The position numbers and the translations under genes were made by a program. DNA of 64,000 nt, taken from positions 1 through 64,000 of the forward strand of contig FWCC01000024.1 of assembly GCA_900169235.1 (NCBI GenBank), written 5' to 3'. Source of the DNA: Zarea fungicola. Lineage: Eukaryota > Ascomycota > Sordariomycetes > Hypocreales > Cordycipitaceae. Below the pieces are notes generated by a model. The model searched no databases and had not been told where the DNA came from. It saw only the letters and a list, made by a program, of their open reading frames with translations. Shown one piece after another: positions 11,421 through 23,134 of this stretch (positions within the stretch are counted from its first letter, which is position 1; each line of letters begins with the position of its first letter).

Positions 11421-12454
11421 ACAGGCCGTACACGTGCTAGCACCAACTCCGAATTGTGGTAAAGGGCGCTTCCTCGGTGAGTTCATTTTGCGGGAAAATG
11501 AATTAAGTCTTCTCAAAGGGGGGCTCCTGTAGGACTCGAACCGAGTTTCTCCTCAGTATCTTTGCACCGTTAAGACAGAATTGCAGTTACTGTGGGTCAA
11601 CTGTGTCCAACAAATTCTTCCGGTTCCAAGTTATAGTGGCTTACTTATGGGCTGCCTTTTACGGAGAGATAGCTTGGTACTAGTGATGAGGGATATGAAT
11701 TGGTAGGTGCATCCTAAACTGCTCGGGTTGCTGAATAGTTTAGCTAGGTGGCTCTTGTGTCTCTAATAAACAAACAGGCCAAATGCACCAGAATGAGATG
11801 GGCAAAAAAGCCGATGTAACAGCTCCACCAGCTGATGGAGTAAGGTGGCAGGCCACAATTTCATCTGTCTGGAAAATCACTCGTCGTAGTAGTTTTTTTT
11901 TTCTTTTTTGGCCGGCGGTCAGACGACACTCGGTAAGGAGATCTCGTCTGTAACCTGAAGGCGTGAAATATCCCCGTTGATCAGTAGAGTCTCGTACGCT
12001 GCGTAAGTGTGCCAATGTGAACAGCCCAGTCCTGTTCGAGTTCGGCGCGCCGACGACTGTTCGAGGACAGTGGATTACGTTGAAAATGAAACTCCGCTGC
12101 GATTATGAAGAATTGAGAAGCACATACTTGATCCGGGTGACGGTAGTCGGCTTGGGTAGGATAGGATAGCAGCATGGCTACCGCTTGAAGGTATATGATA
12201 TGGGTTATAATTATAATGCAAAGACAAGAAGGGTGAACTTTGACTTTTTTGATTGCTAGCATACATAACTTCTCGGTATGCTTATAGAAACATGGCCAGC
12301 AAGCAAAATTTTGGGATTCAGTGCCACTGCTTTAATCCCGGACGATGATTATCCCATCTTGCGATTCTTATAGCAGCCTTCTATGTGAATAGGTACAGAA
12401 GTAGTCCGTATTTTAATACAAGAACCCATCTGATGAAGCCTGACTCCTGCCGCA

Positions 12455-12497
12455 GCAGGCTTCTGTCGGTCAACCGGCCTGACCGACAGCAGCCTGC
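12455..12497. repeat. 18-bp inverted repeat (hairpin)
   Basis: GCAGGCTTCTGTCGGTCA at 12455-12472 pairs with 12480-12497 with one mismatch, across a 7-base loop. It is GC-rich in an otherwise mixed region. It could be a terminator-like hairpin, a MITE core or a regulator site. Confidence 0.75.
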
Positions 12498-12980
12498 CGT
12501 CAATACGAAGCCATCACGGCAGCTGGGGAGGAAAGAGGAATCTTGGTTGTTTGTGTTTGCTTTCCTGTTCCTGACTTCCTGCATATAGAAGAGGAAGTCC
12601 TCCTCTATCCATATCTAGATTTTTAGAACAATCACTGTCAAGTTACAACACGCATATACTGGAAGAAGCCCCTCTCAGTACTGTGCGTCGTAGCTACTCG
12701 TGATTTACCCCCATCTGAAGCGATCGCTCTCATCATTTCTGTGCGATCTTGGCCGTAAAGGTTTGTGAATACTTGATTAATTCTGATGCAACGCCCTTTA
12801 TGTTAATTGCTCTTTACTAGCTGCCACCTTATGAATCATAATCGGCCTCATCGCCCACCCTACCCATTAATTCGGCCAGAGCGCACAGGGCAACGCATAG
12901 CCTGCTCGTACATTTTCCACCCCAACGTTGGTTCTTCCAGTTCCACCTTGTGGGCTACAGTCTCAATAACTTCTGGATAA

Positions 12981-13788
12981 CTAGCTCGCCACTAGGCTAA
13001 GAATCCCAGTTTTTATGTCGTATTTGTATCCACGTGTTCGTGCCTTCAGCTCCGGCCGAATAAGCCCGTATTCTCTTACCATTGCGACATCTTCGTGAAG
13101 GCTATCTTCATGGCTATTTTGAGTCAGTCTCTGGGACAAAAGCAAATCTCGGAACTGAAAAAAAGCCGCACTCACCTTTTGTAATCGGGAACCCACAAAT
13201 TCTCGACATCCTCTTGCGTCACACCGTCGAGTCCCATAGTTCTTTGATGCAGACGCTCCTTGTCAAGGTGTGTTGCGCCGCAATCTATTTTAACTTTAGC
13301 AATGCTGTAGGTATCTAATTCAGTAAAACTTTACCTGAATGGTGAATGATCATAATCTCTTGAACCTCGAACAGGGCGTCCAGCGCAACGATGTATTCGA
13401 GCATGCCATGAACGCGGCCGCCTCCGTTGCGAATTTCCATCGTTTCTGCACATCAGTCAGTAACTTGACAATTCCTGTGCAGAAAATTATGCATACGTCC
13501 GGGTTTTAGCCCAAGAAACTTTTGTGGTTGACATCGACTATCGAGGCAGGATACTATACACGAGTTAACCACAACATTCAGGACGGGGCATTTGCGAGCT
13601 ATTTACTGATAAGGACAGTTGGTTTCAAGCCATTGGGCATCTCTGTCATGTAGTGTGAAGGCTGGTGAGTTTTCGCGTACTCTCTGCACATTAATTAGAC
13701 ATTCGCTCATGACTTCAGGTTTCCATGCTTGCCGTATCGGCTCTAACCTGTTGTACTTGAGCATCTGGTCAACTGATGGGTTCTCCAT
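12981..13788 (-). CDS. beta-class carbonic anhydrase
   Basis: Six small exons on the minus strand: 13788-13748, 13683-13607, 13553-13497, 13445-13335, 13284-13176 and 13128-12981, giving 180 aa. Introns are 47-64 bp. The spliced protein reads SVDQMLKYNREYAKTH, then SCLDSRC (zinc ligand Cys plus the Asp-Arg dyad, CxDxR), LKPG, RNGGGRV, and HHSDCGA (His and second Cys zinc ligands, HxxC). It ends with EDVAMVREYGLIRPEL and YDIKTG, the usual C-terminus of fungal beta-CAs. It would interconvert CO2 and bicarbonate in the cytosol as an oligomer. All metal and catalytic residues are present. The last splice uses a CAGAG acceptor, which is the least certain junction. It stands alone between repeat-rich stretches, 2.3 kb from the terpene cyclase. 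Confidence 0.85.
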
Positions 13789-16162
13789 GATGGCAGCTGT
13801 GATTGAGGTTCAGTTTTGCTACAATCTCGTAATAATCATTTCATATAGCTTTTTGGGGCAGGCGAAATATTTAATACTTTTAGTATATTTAAACGGCGAG
13901 TAGATCAGCTCTTCTTTACTAGTAGGTTTGTCATCGCCCATTTCCAACAGCGGGGCAGTTTCCCAGAATGGCAAATGGCCAGTTCGCTAACAACAGGGAC
14001 TATCAAACGCTTAGTTATTTAAGGTGTAGACCACTGATGAAGCTACGTGGTGGACAAGTAGACACTCTAACCCAGGGCTAATAACTGACAAATTCGCCAC
14101 CGCATCGATCAGTCTTGGACGCCATCTTCCAGGAGCGTCAATATTGTCATGTCAACAAAAAAAAAAAAACTCTGATCAAGGCCACCATTTGCCTAGTGTA
14201 GCAAGGGGCAAACTGGTAAGGTATGCAGGGAGTAAAGTACCAGTAAGTCAAGGACCAGTAAGTCAAGGCATCGTCGGATGCTGCCTATTGCCACTGAGAC
14301 TTGCTCTGATGCGTGGATGGATTGTTTGGTTGCATGGAAGATCTCATGCAGATCGCTGGTGTCTAGAACACTTTTAAGCTATAGCGGTCATGGCAAGTCA
14401 CGCTGTGAGCTCGGTTCTATCGAGAACTGCGCGAGATCAACAGCAGAAGAAAAAAATAGTAGGAGTCTTTTGTCGCTGTCCAGTGTGGCACATGGCTTAC
14501 CCCACAAGAGGAACCAACAATCGCATGTGAGGAGAGACACTGCGTCATTATTATATTAAGAACCAGGCCTATGCCAGAGACTAAGCATCTAATCTAGTTT
14601 TACAGTAGTAATATTATAGCTATACTAATAAGAAGCCCTACACATAAGCAATATAAAGCTAATATATCAAGGCTCAAAGATTAACTACCTAGCTAGCTTC
14701 AATAATTAACTATAATTAGCCATCTTTAGTACAATAAAGGCACCCACAGCACACGTTCTATTCGCACATTAGAAGCCTGCAGCAGGCCTAGGCTTTCATG
14801 TATACGTTGCTTGACAAACAAGTCTATTGTCGCAACAGTTTTATTATTATACTCCTCTTCCTAATAATTCCGGAATTTTAAAATTACGTGTCGGCTGTGC
14901 GGTCACTTGTTTACCCGGTACATTTATTCACTCTCTTTAATCTTCACTCTACACCCTTGAGGCGAATTGACGTGGCTGTTCTACCTCCACGCAATAGGAA
15001 AGTGCGGTGTACAGAGCGATGGGCGGCGTACAGAACGATTTGCGGCGTATAGAGCGATTTGCGGTCGTAGCATTGTTTGGTGTGGCCGTAAGGGTGGTTT
15101 GGCTGGGTGGCCTGTCAGCACCCAGTTATGCCGAATGGTGTAAGTTAACTACAAATGTAAGCGAAAGTTGCGCCCGAGTTACGCATGGGTGAGTCAGGAG
15201 CCATTAGCCAGCCACCTTCATTGCCACAGCGAAGTGGCCCCAGCGAACGCCGATGGTAGCCTCTTGAGCACTGTCGAGGGGAAGGACCAGCGTTTAGGCC
15301 GTCCGGATAAAATGCGCCGAGCGGAAGACGGGAATTAGAAGGAAAATAAAACAGCCGACGCGTATTCTGCAGATCCCGAACAAACTGGGCATTCTATGCT
15401 CACCATCTGTCCACATCTGTTCTGAGCATCATGCCTCGAGTCATGCAAAGGGGTTCTTTTTACGAGTAACATTGTGTCCTACTTAGGTCTTATCCGCTTA
15501 GTGGTTTCTACTTCATCCACTGTTACGCGGGGCGCTTGTACCTACATTCTCAAGCCAATAAACTTCTTTGAAACTAGGAGATGTTCCTAATATCTTACTC
15601 CGATAGGGCTACTAGCGGGTTGTCTTATAGCGACCCCGCAGATACTGTCGCAATCAAAACTGGAAGCAAATGTAACAACAACATGGCAATCAGCCACAGT
15701 AATCCACAAGGACAAGCACATGGAGCAGAATCCATGCAAGGCAGCAATCTTGGACCCAATGAAAAGTTGAAGCTGCAGCAAGTGGTTGCAACGGGTCGGT
15801 GGCAGTTGGTAGTTGTTGGTGACGAGTTGCCCGTTGAGTTGCTGCTTACGGTCACGTTCCTGACTAGACATGTGGATTTGCTGATCCATGCATGGTTCTA
15901 GAACCACTTGGCATGGCAGAATAGATGACGGAAGCTACACTACAGATTACAGGGCAAGTCATCGGAAATGGAAGGCTACATTTGACTACTATTAGACGAA
16001 TTGTGAGATTTTAGACCGCAACGCAACGCGGGGCAAACGTGCTCAATGAACAGCTAAAATTCCAGCGCATATAAATATAGGCCATTAACTCCAGCTCAAG
16101 ATCTCAAATATCGTCCATTATAACACCATTATTCTATTGATATTCTCACTTAAATACGCAAC
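13789..16162. other. intergenic, short repeats, no gene seen
   Basis: 14580-14720 is TA-rich debris. 15003-15064 holds three 19-20 bp degenerate repeats around GCGGCGTACAGAGCGATTT. The 106-codon frames on both strands at 15581-15907 overlap each other and show no domain. TATAAATA at 16070-16077 lies about 93 bp before the next gene's ATG. Confidence 0.55.
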
Positions 16163-16620
16163 ATGAAGCTGTCCAGCGTTCTCGTCGCCAGTGCCTTTCA
16201 CTGCTTGGCCATCGCCCAGGAGGCACCTGCAAGGCAAGCCACTCGTGTATGCAGTATAAAAGTGTAAACTGACTGGTTTACAGCTTGGAATCTCGCTGGG
16301 AGAATGTCCATTGCTATTCATCCAATCGCGCAAATGCGGACGATTGCGGTAGTTTGTTGGATAGTATCCGAAACAGCAACCTCCAGCTTAACACCCAGAG
16401 CTCAGTAATCAAGTCGTATGGTAACTGCTGGCTTTTCATGTCTGGAAGTCCGCCCTCTGGAGTGCAACTGGGATCTATGTATCAGCATGGATGGGAAATT
16501 CTTAACCAGTGCAGGACCTCATCGTCAGGAGGAAAGGTGTCTGGACTTAAGAAGAATGTTAATGTGGGCGGCTGGGGCCGAACGGTTTGTCTATCTAACA
16601 ACCCTTCCGGCTGTTACTAG
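16163..16620 (+). CDS. small cysteine-rich secreted protein, Hce2/Ecp2-like
   Basis: Exons 16163-16233 and 16284-16620 give 135 aa. The ORF starts with a signal peptide (MKLSSVLVASAFHCLAIAQ). The intron is 50 bp and appears to use a GC donor (AG|GCAAGC) with a CTGAC branch point and ACAG acceptor. No GT donor gives an open join of workable size. The mature part has about six cysteines: HCYSS, ADDCGSLLDSI, SYGNCWLF, NQCR, TVCL and a C-terminal CY. The order DC..LL..I then SYGNC resembles the Hce2 domain of fungal Ecp2-type secreted proteins; that match is by eye. Likely extracellular. Confidence 0.7.
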
Positions 16621-16732
16621 CCCGATAAATTTATAGCGGATTTAAACATACCAGGGGGTAATTATCAACTATAGTTATTATTGTATTATTGTCTTTATCT
16701 TATTAGGTCAGCAGAAGTAATAATCGCATGGC

Positions 16733-18306
16733 TCACTGCAAAGACGCCACGCCTCCAAATCGCCTTCTGCCAATCATTTCAAAGAAGCGCTGCAGTCTAG
16801 GAGCGTCAACAATCTTGCCGCTGTGAAGCAGTCCCTGGAATTCTGCGTGTGTAGCAATAACTGCGCCCGCAATTTTTTCCTTTTCCTTCAAAAACAACCC
16901 CGCACGCTGGTTGCATTCCTGCGACTCTTGAAGCGCCGTATATTCTAGTGCGTAGTTTTGGACTTCTTCCTCAAGAAGAAACCGTGCTTGTGGCTGAATG
17001 GCAACAAGCAGTCGACCTACGAGCATGGCCAGTATAAGCCACATGCCAAGCAGTTCCCATCGCTTATCGAAACCGGTCGAGAAAGCCGTGCGCTTCTGTA
17101 TATCATTCATTAGAGCATTGTTGAATCGGACACGCCAGCGATGAAGATTCGAGCGAGCAGAGAGCATGTCGTTAACAAGGCCCTCCAAATCTGCAGGCTG
17201 CAGTGAGTCCTGCGTCTCCACTGCTTGCGTTGCTCTGTGAGCAAGACCGGGTAATTTAACTTTGATAACTGTAAGATAGATGGCAAGTGCCGACCTATCT
17301 GTGAATACGCCCTCTGTCGTAATGGTGGACAGCAAAGCATCAATCCAATGCGATTGTTCAAGAAAGCAATGACGGTCATTCAAAAATGCCTCGGTGCACT
17401 ATGACGGGTGAGCTAGGATGTTGGCTTCTGCCGCAGAGTGTTTCTACTTACGATAGGATAGGAAAGTGAGACCAACATGCTCTTGTCAAAGTTGGAGACA
17501 AATGTTGAAGGGTCTCTGAACCGAATCAACTCGGCTGCACCGGCAATATGGTGACCCCATGCGGTCCCGTCCCCAGCATTTAATAGCTTCATGATTGTAA
17601 GCATATAAAAACTAAAACACAGATAGTATAAAGTAAAATAACACTGACCTCAAAGAGCGCAAGGATGCAAGTTGCGCAGAGGAGCTCGGGGGAGTGTCGA
17701 GCCACATCGTCGTACATGGCAGACTGAAGACTGCCCAATGCCTTGTGGTAAGCGGCCAGCACCTTTTCACTGCTGAGGCTGGTGTCTTTATAGACCAGGA
17801 AGCTTGCTATGGCCTTGAGACTCCGAAAAGCATCATCGAGAACTGAAGATGATCCCAGTTGAGGGAGTATTAAAGACAGATATGAATCTTGCGGGCATGA
17901 CAAAACATCCCGGAGACGGCTTGGATCTGATGAAATGATGTGTGATGCACTTGGGATTTTGTGCAAGGTCAGATGATCAAGTCCAGATAGTAGGACGTGG
18001 ATAAACTCACTGGTCTCCCACATGCAAGCCAGTTAGTGCAGATAGATCGAGGACATCGAGCCCGTGGTCCCTGGATTTCGATTGGGTTTCAAGAGTAGAG
18101 GTCCCTGAGCTTGACCTATCAAACGATGCTACGCTTGCAATATTGGGGCTATGAATTGGGGCGCAATGTCTTGGCTCCGTGGCGTAATTAATCTCGTGCG
18201 AAAACTCAGCTGCATGCTGTCGTATTTCCCTTCGAGTTTGGGCGTCAAATGCCGCGGTCGGGTCTTGGATTACGAACTTGAACGACTTTGCCTGCGGGCG
18301 ATCCAT
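16733..18306 (-). CDS. fungal transcription-factor-like protein without a zinc finger
   Basis: Exons 18306-18011, 17949-17649, 17586-17452 and 17398-16733 give 465 aa; introns are 53-62 bp. The start MDRPQAKSFKFVIQDPT followed by an Arg/Lys-rich helix is the hallmark of the fungal family whose N-terminus is SFxFVxxDP instead of a Zn2Cys6 finger. The rest is helical (LCATCILALFELLN, AAELIRFRDPSTF, LEQSHWIDALL, LGMWLILAMLVGRLL) and matches the fungal-specific factor domain 2 layout. No DNA-binding cysteines exist, so it may act as a co-regulator. It is divergent from the MFS exporter at 19049, sharing a 740-bp promoter region, which suggests joint control. Confidence 0.8.
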
Positions 18307-19048
18307 AGTTTCAAGGCGGCGGTATCCAGAAAGAGTAAATGGGTATATGCATATGCATTTGCCAGTTGATACATTGGAGTGGAAGGGATTGCGGTTTAAT
18401 CTCTGGCACGCGCGAGGTAGGCATTGCGATGACAAATGATCGCGACTGTAGAAATCGACGATTGCCTCCACATTCCAAAAACGGCATATGGTCCCAGTAC
18501 GGAGTTCTCCGTAACCTACTTATCCATTTAATGTGGGTAGTCTTGCCCCCGAGTCACGGCTCTGACCATAGATCCCTTCGAGACACTAATGCACATCGAG
18601 TTGCGTTTCGATCTGTGCCTAGGACTAACACTTGGTCAAAGAACTCAGCCCACTCACTCAGTGGCCTGTATATGCCAGGCACAGTATTCTGAGACTGTTT
18701 TTGGAGATTGTGCAAAAGTGGCGTCCGTCGACTTAGGCGTACGACTAGTCTCAGCAGGGGAGGTGGACACAGCTCATGGAAGAGGCTGACGCTAGACGTG
18801 GACGTCAAATCAGAATGTAGGCATATTCCCAAAAGGGACATTGTGGTATGTAATCACCAAGATGTTGGTATAGAGTTCTTTCATAAATCTGGCCTATATA
18901 TATATGTCTACTTCATTCTTTGTTAGAGTGTTATTGCATCCATACTTAAACTCGAAAACTCTGAGGAAAAGTGAAAAAGACAAAAGAAAACCCCGAAAAA
19001 GAAAGCAAACCCCGTAGCTAAGCTGGGAGCAACACCAAAAAGGTCAAC
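18307..19048. promoter_or_regulatory. bidirectional promoter region
   Basis: Intergenic spacer between the divergent regulator (minus strand) and MFS exporter (plus strand). A TATATATATG run near 18895-18905 lies about 150 bp before the exporter ATG, and an A-rich leader follows. No operator could be named. Confidence 0.45.
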
Positions 19049-20886
19049 ATGACTCTTCACGATACTGTCCGAGACGCACCATTCGGGCAGCTTATGCGTC
19101 TGCTCTTCAAAGGTCGCCTATTTCAATACCCGGAAGAGAAGGCCGATTTTGAGTTGCCTGCTGCATGGATCGATTTGATGAATCGTGAGAACGGTGCACC
19201 AAGTCGCGCGGCATCTGATTCCACAACAGTTGGACATTCGCTGCACCAAAGTACGGCGCAGGCGGACCCAGCGAAAGATATCAGCGTACCAGCAGGTGCA
19301 GACATCGAAAGCGCGCCAGTTGAGAAGACGGCATCGCATGTGATCCAGCCAACGCGCACCAAGGACGGAATTATATTGGTTGATTGGTATGCAACAGACG
19401 ACGCGGCGAACCCTCACAACTGGTCGAATCTGCGCCGTGGGCTCCTCGGGGGCATCATCTTCTTCTATACACTGGTGGTATACATGACTTCGTCCATTTA
19501 CACGTCGTCGACGGAAGATGTCATGCAAAAGTTTGGCGTGAGCAACTTGAAAGCTACACTCGGCCTCTCAATCTACGTTTTAGGTTACGGCATCGGGCCA
19601 TTGCTATTCTCTCCCCTGAGTGAGATTGCGCGCATCGGCCGCAGTCCAGTCTACATTCTCACCATGATCCTCTTTGTCATCATTTCGATCCCGACCGCGT
19701 TAGTTGACAACTTTGCCGGCCTCATTGTCTTGCGATTTCTCCAGGCCTTCTTCGGCTCACCATGTCTGGCATCTGGCGGGGCTACCATGGCAGACATGTA
19801 CAGCATGCTCTATCTTCCCTTTGCGATGATTGCATGGGTTGCTGCTGCATTTTGCGGCCGTAAGTCGACAATCCTCATCCCTATCCTATACGCTGGCTAA
19901 CTGACTTTATAGCTGCGATCGGACCCATCATAAGCGGATTTGCTGTACCTGCTGAGAACTGGCGTTGGTCCCTTTACGAGTCGATCTGGGCGTCCTCCCC
20001 CGTTTTGATCGTCATGTTTTTCTTTCTCCCGGAAACAAGCACACCCACAATCTTGCTTCATCGCGCTCAACGTCTCCGCAGATTGACAGGCAATAACAAC
20101 TTCATGGCACAATGCGAAATTGACCAGAGACACCAGACAGTCTCCGCTATTGCAGTTGATGCTCTCATTAAGCCACTCGAAATAACTATCAAGGACCCCG
20201 CCATTTTGTTTGTTCAAGTATACACGGCCATTGTGTACGGAATTTACTACTCTTGTTCGTATTGATCTCAACTAGCACAGTTCCCAGAACAGACGCTAAC
20301 GTACCGCTCACCAGATTTTGAGGTATTTCCCTTGGTATACGGAGGATTTTATGGCTTCAACCTCGGTGAAACCGGTCTAGTATTCATTTGTATCACTATT
20401 GGCTGCCTACTTGCATGTACTGCCTATGGATCTCTGCTCTACTTTGTTGTAGTTCCGCAGATCAAAAAGTCCGGCATGGGTCCCCAGGAAGGCGTTTTAC
20501 TACCTGGCATACCCGCGTCCATAGGGCCCGTCATTGGGCTCTTCATGTTTGCCTGGACAGCCCGCGAGTCGATTCATTGGATTGTACCTACAATCGGCAT
20601 TACCATCTACGCCATGTCCGTCTTTATCGTATTTCAATGCGTCTTCCTCTACATTCCTCTCAGCTACGCACGATATACATCCAGCTTGTTTGCCGCCAAT
20701 GATTTTTTCCGAAGTGCTTTGGCATGTGGAAGCGTCCTGTTTGCCCACCCACTCTTCAACAACCTGGGTGTTGCTAAAGGTGTCAGTCTTTTGGGTGGCT
20801 TAAGTGTTATTGGTGTTATTGGAATGGCGGCGTTGATGGTTTACGGCGCAAAACTTCGCGCCATGAGCAAGTTTGCGGTCTCCTAA
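19049..20886 (+). CDS. MFS multidrug exporter, DHA1 type
   Basis: Exons 19049-19859, 19913-20254 and 20315-20886 give 574 aa. About 130 hydrophilic residues precede the first membrane span. That long cytosolic N-terminus, the phrase DPANPHNWS-like (DAANPHNWSNLRRG) just before TM1, LGYGIGPLLFSPLSEIARIGRSPVY between TM2 and TM3 (motif A), and the GSPCLASGGATMADMY stretch in TM4/5 are typical of fungal drug:H+ antiporters with 12 spans. CGPAIGPIISGFA is formed across intron 1 and YYSYFEVFPLVY across intron 2. It would export a small molecule through the plasma membrane. Divergent from the regulator at 18306. Confidence 0.92.
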
Positions 20887-22171
20887 CTCACCCATATGCG
20901 AAAACGTGGTGCTTCTTGTATTATTGAGGCACCCAACTTCAATAACAGTTTTGCGAGCGTCCTTGGTGGCGTGTGAAGGGCGAGTCTATACTGTAGCAGC
21001 TGAGAGTCTACATAGATAGGAGGCTTGCTACAGGCGAGAGTCGATTCAGGGAACAGCGTATTCTTTGGAAAGAAGGTCGGTTACAGATTTTAAAGAAATT
21101 GTTACAAATTACTATCAACAAATTACACAACTATACAGTAGATTCCGTAAAATTAATATTCAATATATATATTTCTGTCTTTCAATTTGGCGTAGTAGTG
21201 ATCTGTACTTCGAGAAGAATTTACTACTAGGTTATATTTGTTTCTCTTGAAACTTCTGTTAATGTGAGCAAAATTTAAAACTTGATATTATTGGTATTGT
21301 AGAGGCATAATTTATTTAAGCAGGATATCGACAACCGAAGCCGAACGAATGAAGATGCCATCGCGAGGCTGTAGAGTGCGACTAATGAAAGCGTCTTGCA
21401 GCGCTCCGCTACAGACTTAGAGGGAGTGCCTAAACCAACCTTCGGCCCTGAAGTAACAATTGGTGCTAAGCTCTTGCTGTAATGAAGGATTTACAGTCTG
21501 ATGTGGAACACATTTAATTTGCGTCAACCAGAGAGCGTCAACTTTGCGTCTTTCCGCTTTGTCCAGTTACCCCTCCAGATCGCTTGCATTTCGTCGCTTT
21601 TCTCGAAGGAAGATGTCTTTCACTACAGGCAGTCTTTTACCTAGTTTGATACCAATCGATGTATTAGCAACAAGCTCGCTGACAGCTACGTAACTCATGT
21701 GGGAAAACGCCGAACGCAGTTGGGTCTTAGCTCCACCCTTCAGATGCTACTCAGCTTCACCACTCAGAAAACCATAGGTAGTTAGCCTTGTGTCCTGTCT
21801 TTAGAACGGTGTAAACTGGTTTTACAAATGCAATATTTATTGGATGCATTGCCAATTCTCAATCAGCTCTATTATCTATCCCTAACTTGATTCAGAGGGG
21901 TGGATTTCCATAGCGACATTCTGTTGCAGGGTCTTTGTAATCTGCAGTCAACGCCGAGGCCTTCCTTGACTAAGAATCAAATTGGCGATCGCTACGTCAT
22001 TAGACTGGATGGATTTGGCTTAGATCAATCCATGAATCAGCACCGAATAACCAACGCCCTGTCAATGACATGGTTAACTTTATTATTTAAGTAGCTGATG
22101 TTGAAAAACTTAATTTATTTGATTCTTTTTCGTAAAAATCATCACAGCAAGCAGTTGTACACATTAGCGAC
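20887..22171. other. intergenic, no gene seen
   Basis: Low-GC stretches (21090-21300) and unremarkable sequence. No frame with domain character on either strand. Confidence 0.6.
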
Positions 22172-23134
22172 ATGTCATCCTCCTCAGTTTCAATCACCTA
22201 TGTCCCAGCGGATTGCGGATCTGTCATTCCTGGCAAGTCCAAAGCACCACAAGCTTTCAGAGATGTTGGCATTGTGGCCAAGCTGCAAGAGGCTGGCGTT
22301 CCATCAGTAGCAGAATATCATGCGCTCAAGTCACCTGCGCCCTTTTCTGCGTCAACCTTCAAGCCGGGCGGCGCTCGCAATGAGGACGTTAATATTGCCG
22401 TTTGCGAAGATGTTGAGCGCAGCATGGCAGAGAGTCTAGGACGTTCAGTGTCTCAGCCGGATTTTCAACTCATTCTTGGGGGTGAGTGCGGCATGCTGCC
22501 CGCTCTAATGTCCGCGTACTGGAAGCATGCCGAAGCCCAATCTCCGCCCAAGCGGGTTGGACTCGTGTACATTGACGCCGACACGGATCTCACCTCGCCG
22601 ACAGATCCTAGGTCACTCGGCACGTTTGCTTCCATGACAATGGCACATCTCGTCGGGCTTCCTGGGACCCTTCCAAAGATGCAGCAGTTCTCGCGCTCTT
22701 CGGGTGGACCTGTTTGCGATGCGACCAATACAGTCTTCTTTGGCACCAACATGTCATTCCCGGGCAACAGACCGGACCATTTCAGCTATCTTTTTGATAA
22801 GAATTATAAGGTCGTCAGCTCAGCCTCTGTCGCGCAAGACCCCAAACAACGTGCCGCAGAAGCGCTGCGCTACCTCGAGAGCAAAGTCGACATCATCATG
22901 GTTCACTTGGACGTTGACTCGATCGATCCAGGTACCTTCCCCCTGGCCAACTTACCCAACTACACGGGCGTAGAGTTTGAGAAGATGATGGCTGCGTTGG
23001 CTGTATTTTTAGGCAGCGACAAGATTGGAGGTCTTACAATCGCCGAAGCAAACCCCGACCACGACCCCGGTTTGGAAATGTTCAAAAAATTAACAGACTT
23101 TGTAGTTGGCATGCTAGGAAACAGGGCCAAGTAG
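22172..23134 (+). CDS. arginase/agmatinase-family protein with altered metal ligands
   Basis: Intronless, 320 aa, normal length for a ureohydrolase. The fold motifs are present but changed. The usual GGDHS reads GGECG at 103-107, so the first His ligand is missing. DAHxD reads DADTD at 135-139 (His to Asp). DxDxxDP is intact as DVDSIDP at 247-253, followed by EANPDHDP. Canonical enzymes hold two Mn2+ with two His and four Asp; here four Asp plus one new Asp remain. It might bind a different metal, act on a different amidine/guanidine, or be inactive. It heads a catabolic block (2-hydroxyacid oxidase, aldolase, permease, amine oxidase), which supports a nitrogen-releasing hydrolysis step, by inference. 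Confidence 0.88.
   Translation: MSSSSVSITYVPADCGSVIPGKSKAPQAFRDVGIVAKLQEAGVPSVAEYHALKSPAPFSASTFKPGGARNEDVNIAVCEDVERSMAESLGRSVSQPDFQLILGGECGMLPALMSAYWKHAEAQSPPKRVGLVYIDADTDLTSPTDPRSLGTFASMTMAHLVGLPGTLPKMQQFSRSSGGPVCDATNTVFFGTNMSFPGNRPDHFSYLFDKNYKVVSSASVAQDPKQRAAEALRYLESKVDIIMVHLDVDSIDPGTFPLANLPNYTGVEFEKMMAALAVFLGSDKIGGLTIAEANPDHDPGLEMFKKLTDFVVGMLGNRAK

Larger units (their letters stand above)
10676..12980. other. repeat-rich intergenic region, no gene seen
   Basis: Holds the 275-bp tandem duplication (listed separately), a T-loop-like GGTTCGAGTCC on the minus strand at 11532-11542, and a hairpin at 12455-12497. Open frames here are short and without recognisable domains. Confidence 0.55.

Noticed and set aside
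11532..11580. tRNA-like T-loop (GGTTCGAGTCC on the minus strand)
   Set aside because: Box B matches, but the T-stem pairs poorly and no matching acceptor or anticodon arm was found; at most a tRNA-derived remnant.
15581..15907. 106-codon frames on both strands
   Set aside because: They overlap each other; composition and lack of motifs suggest chance.
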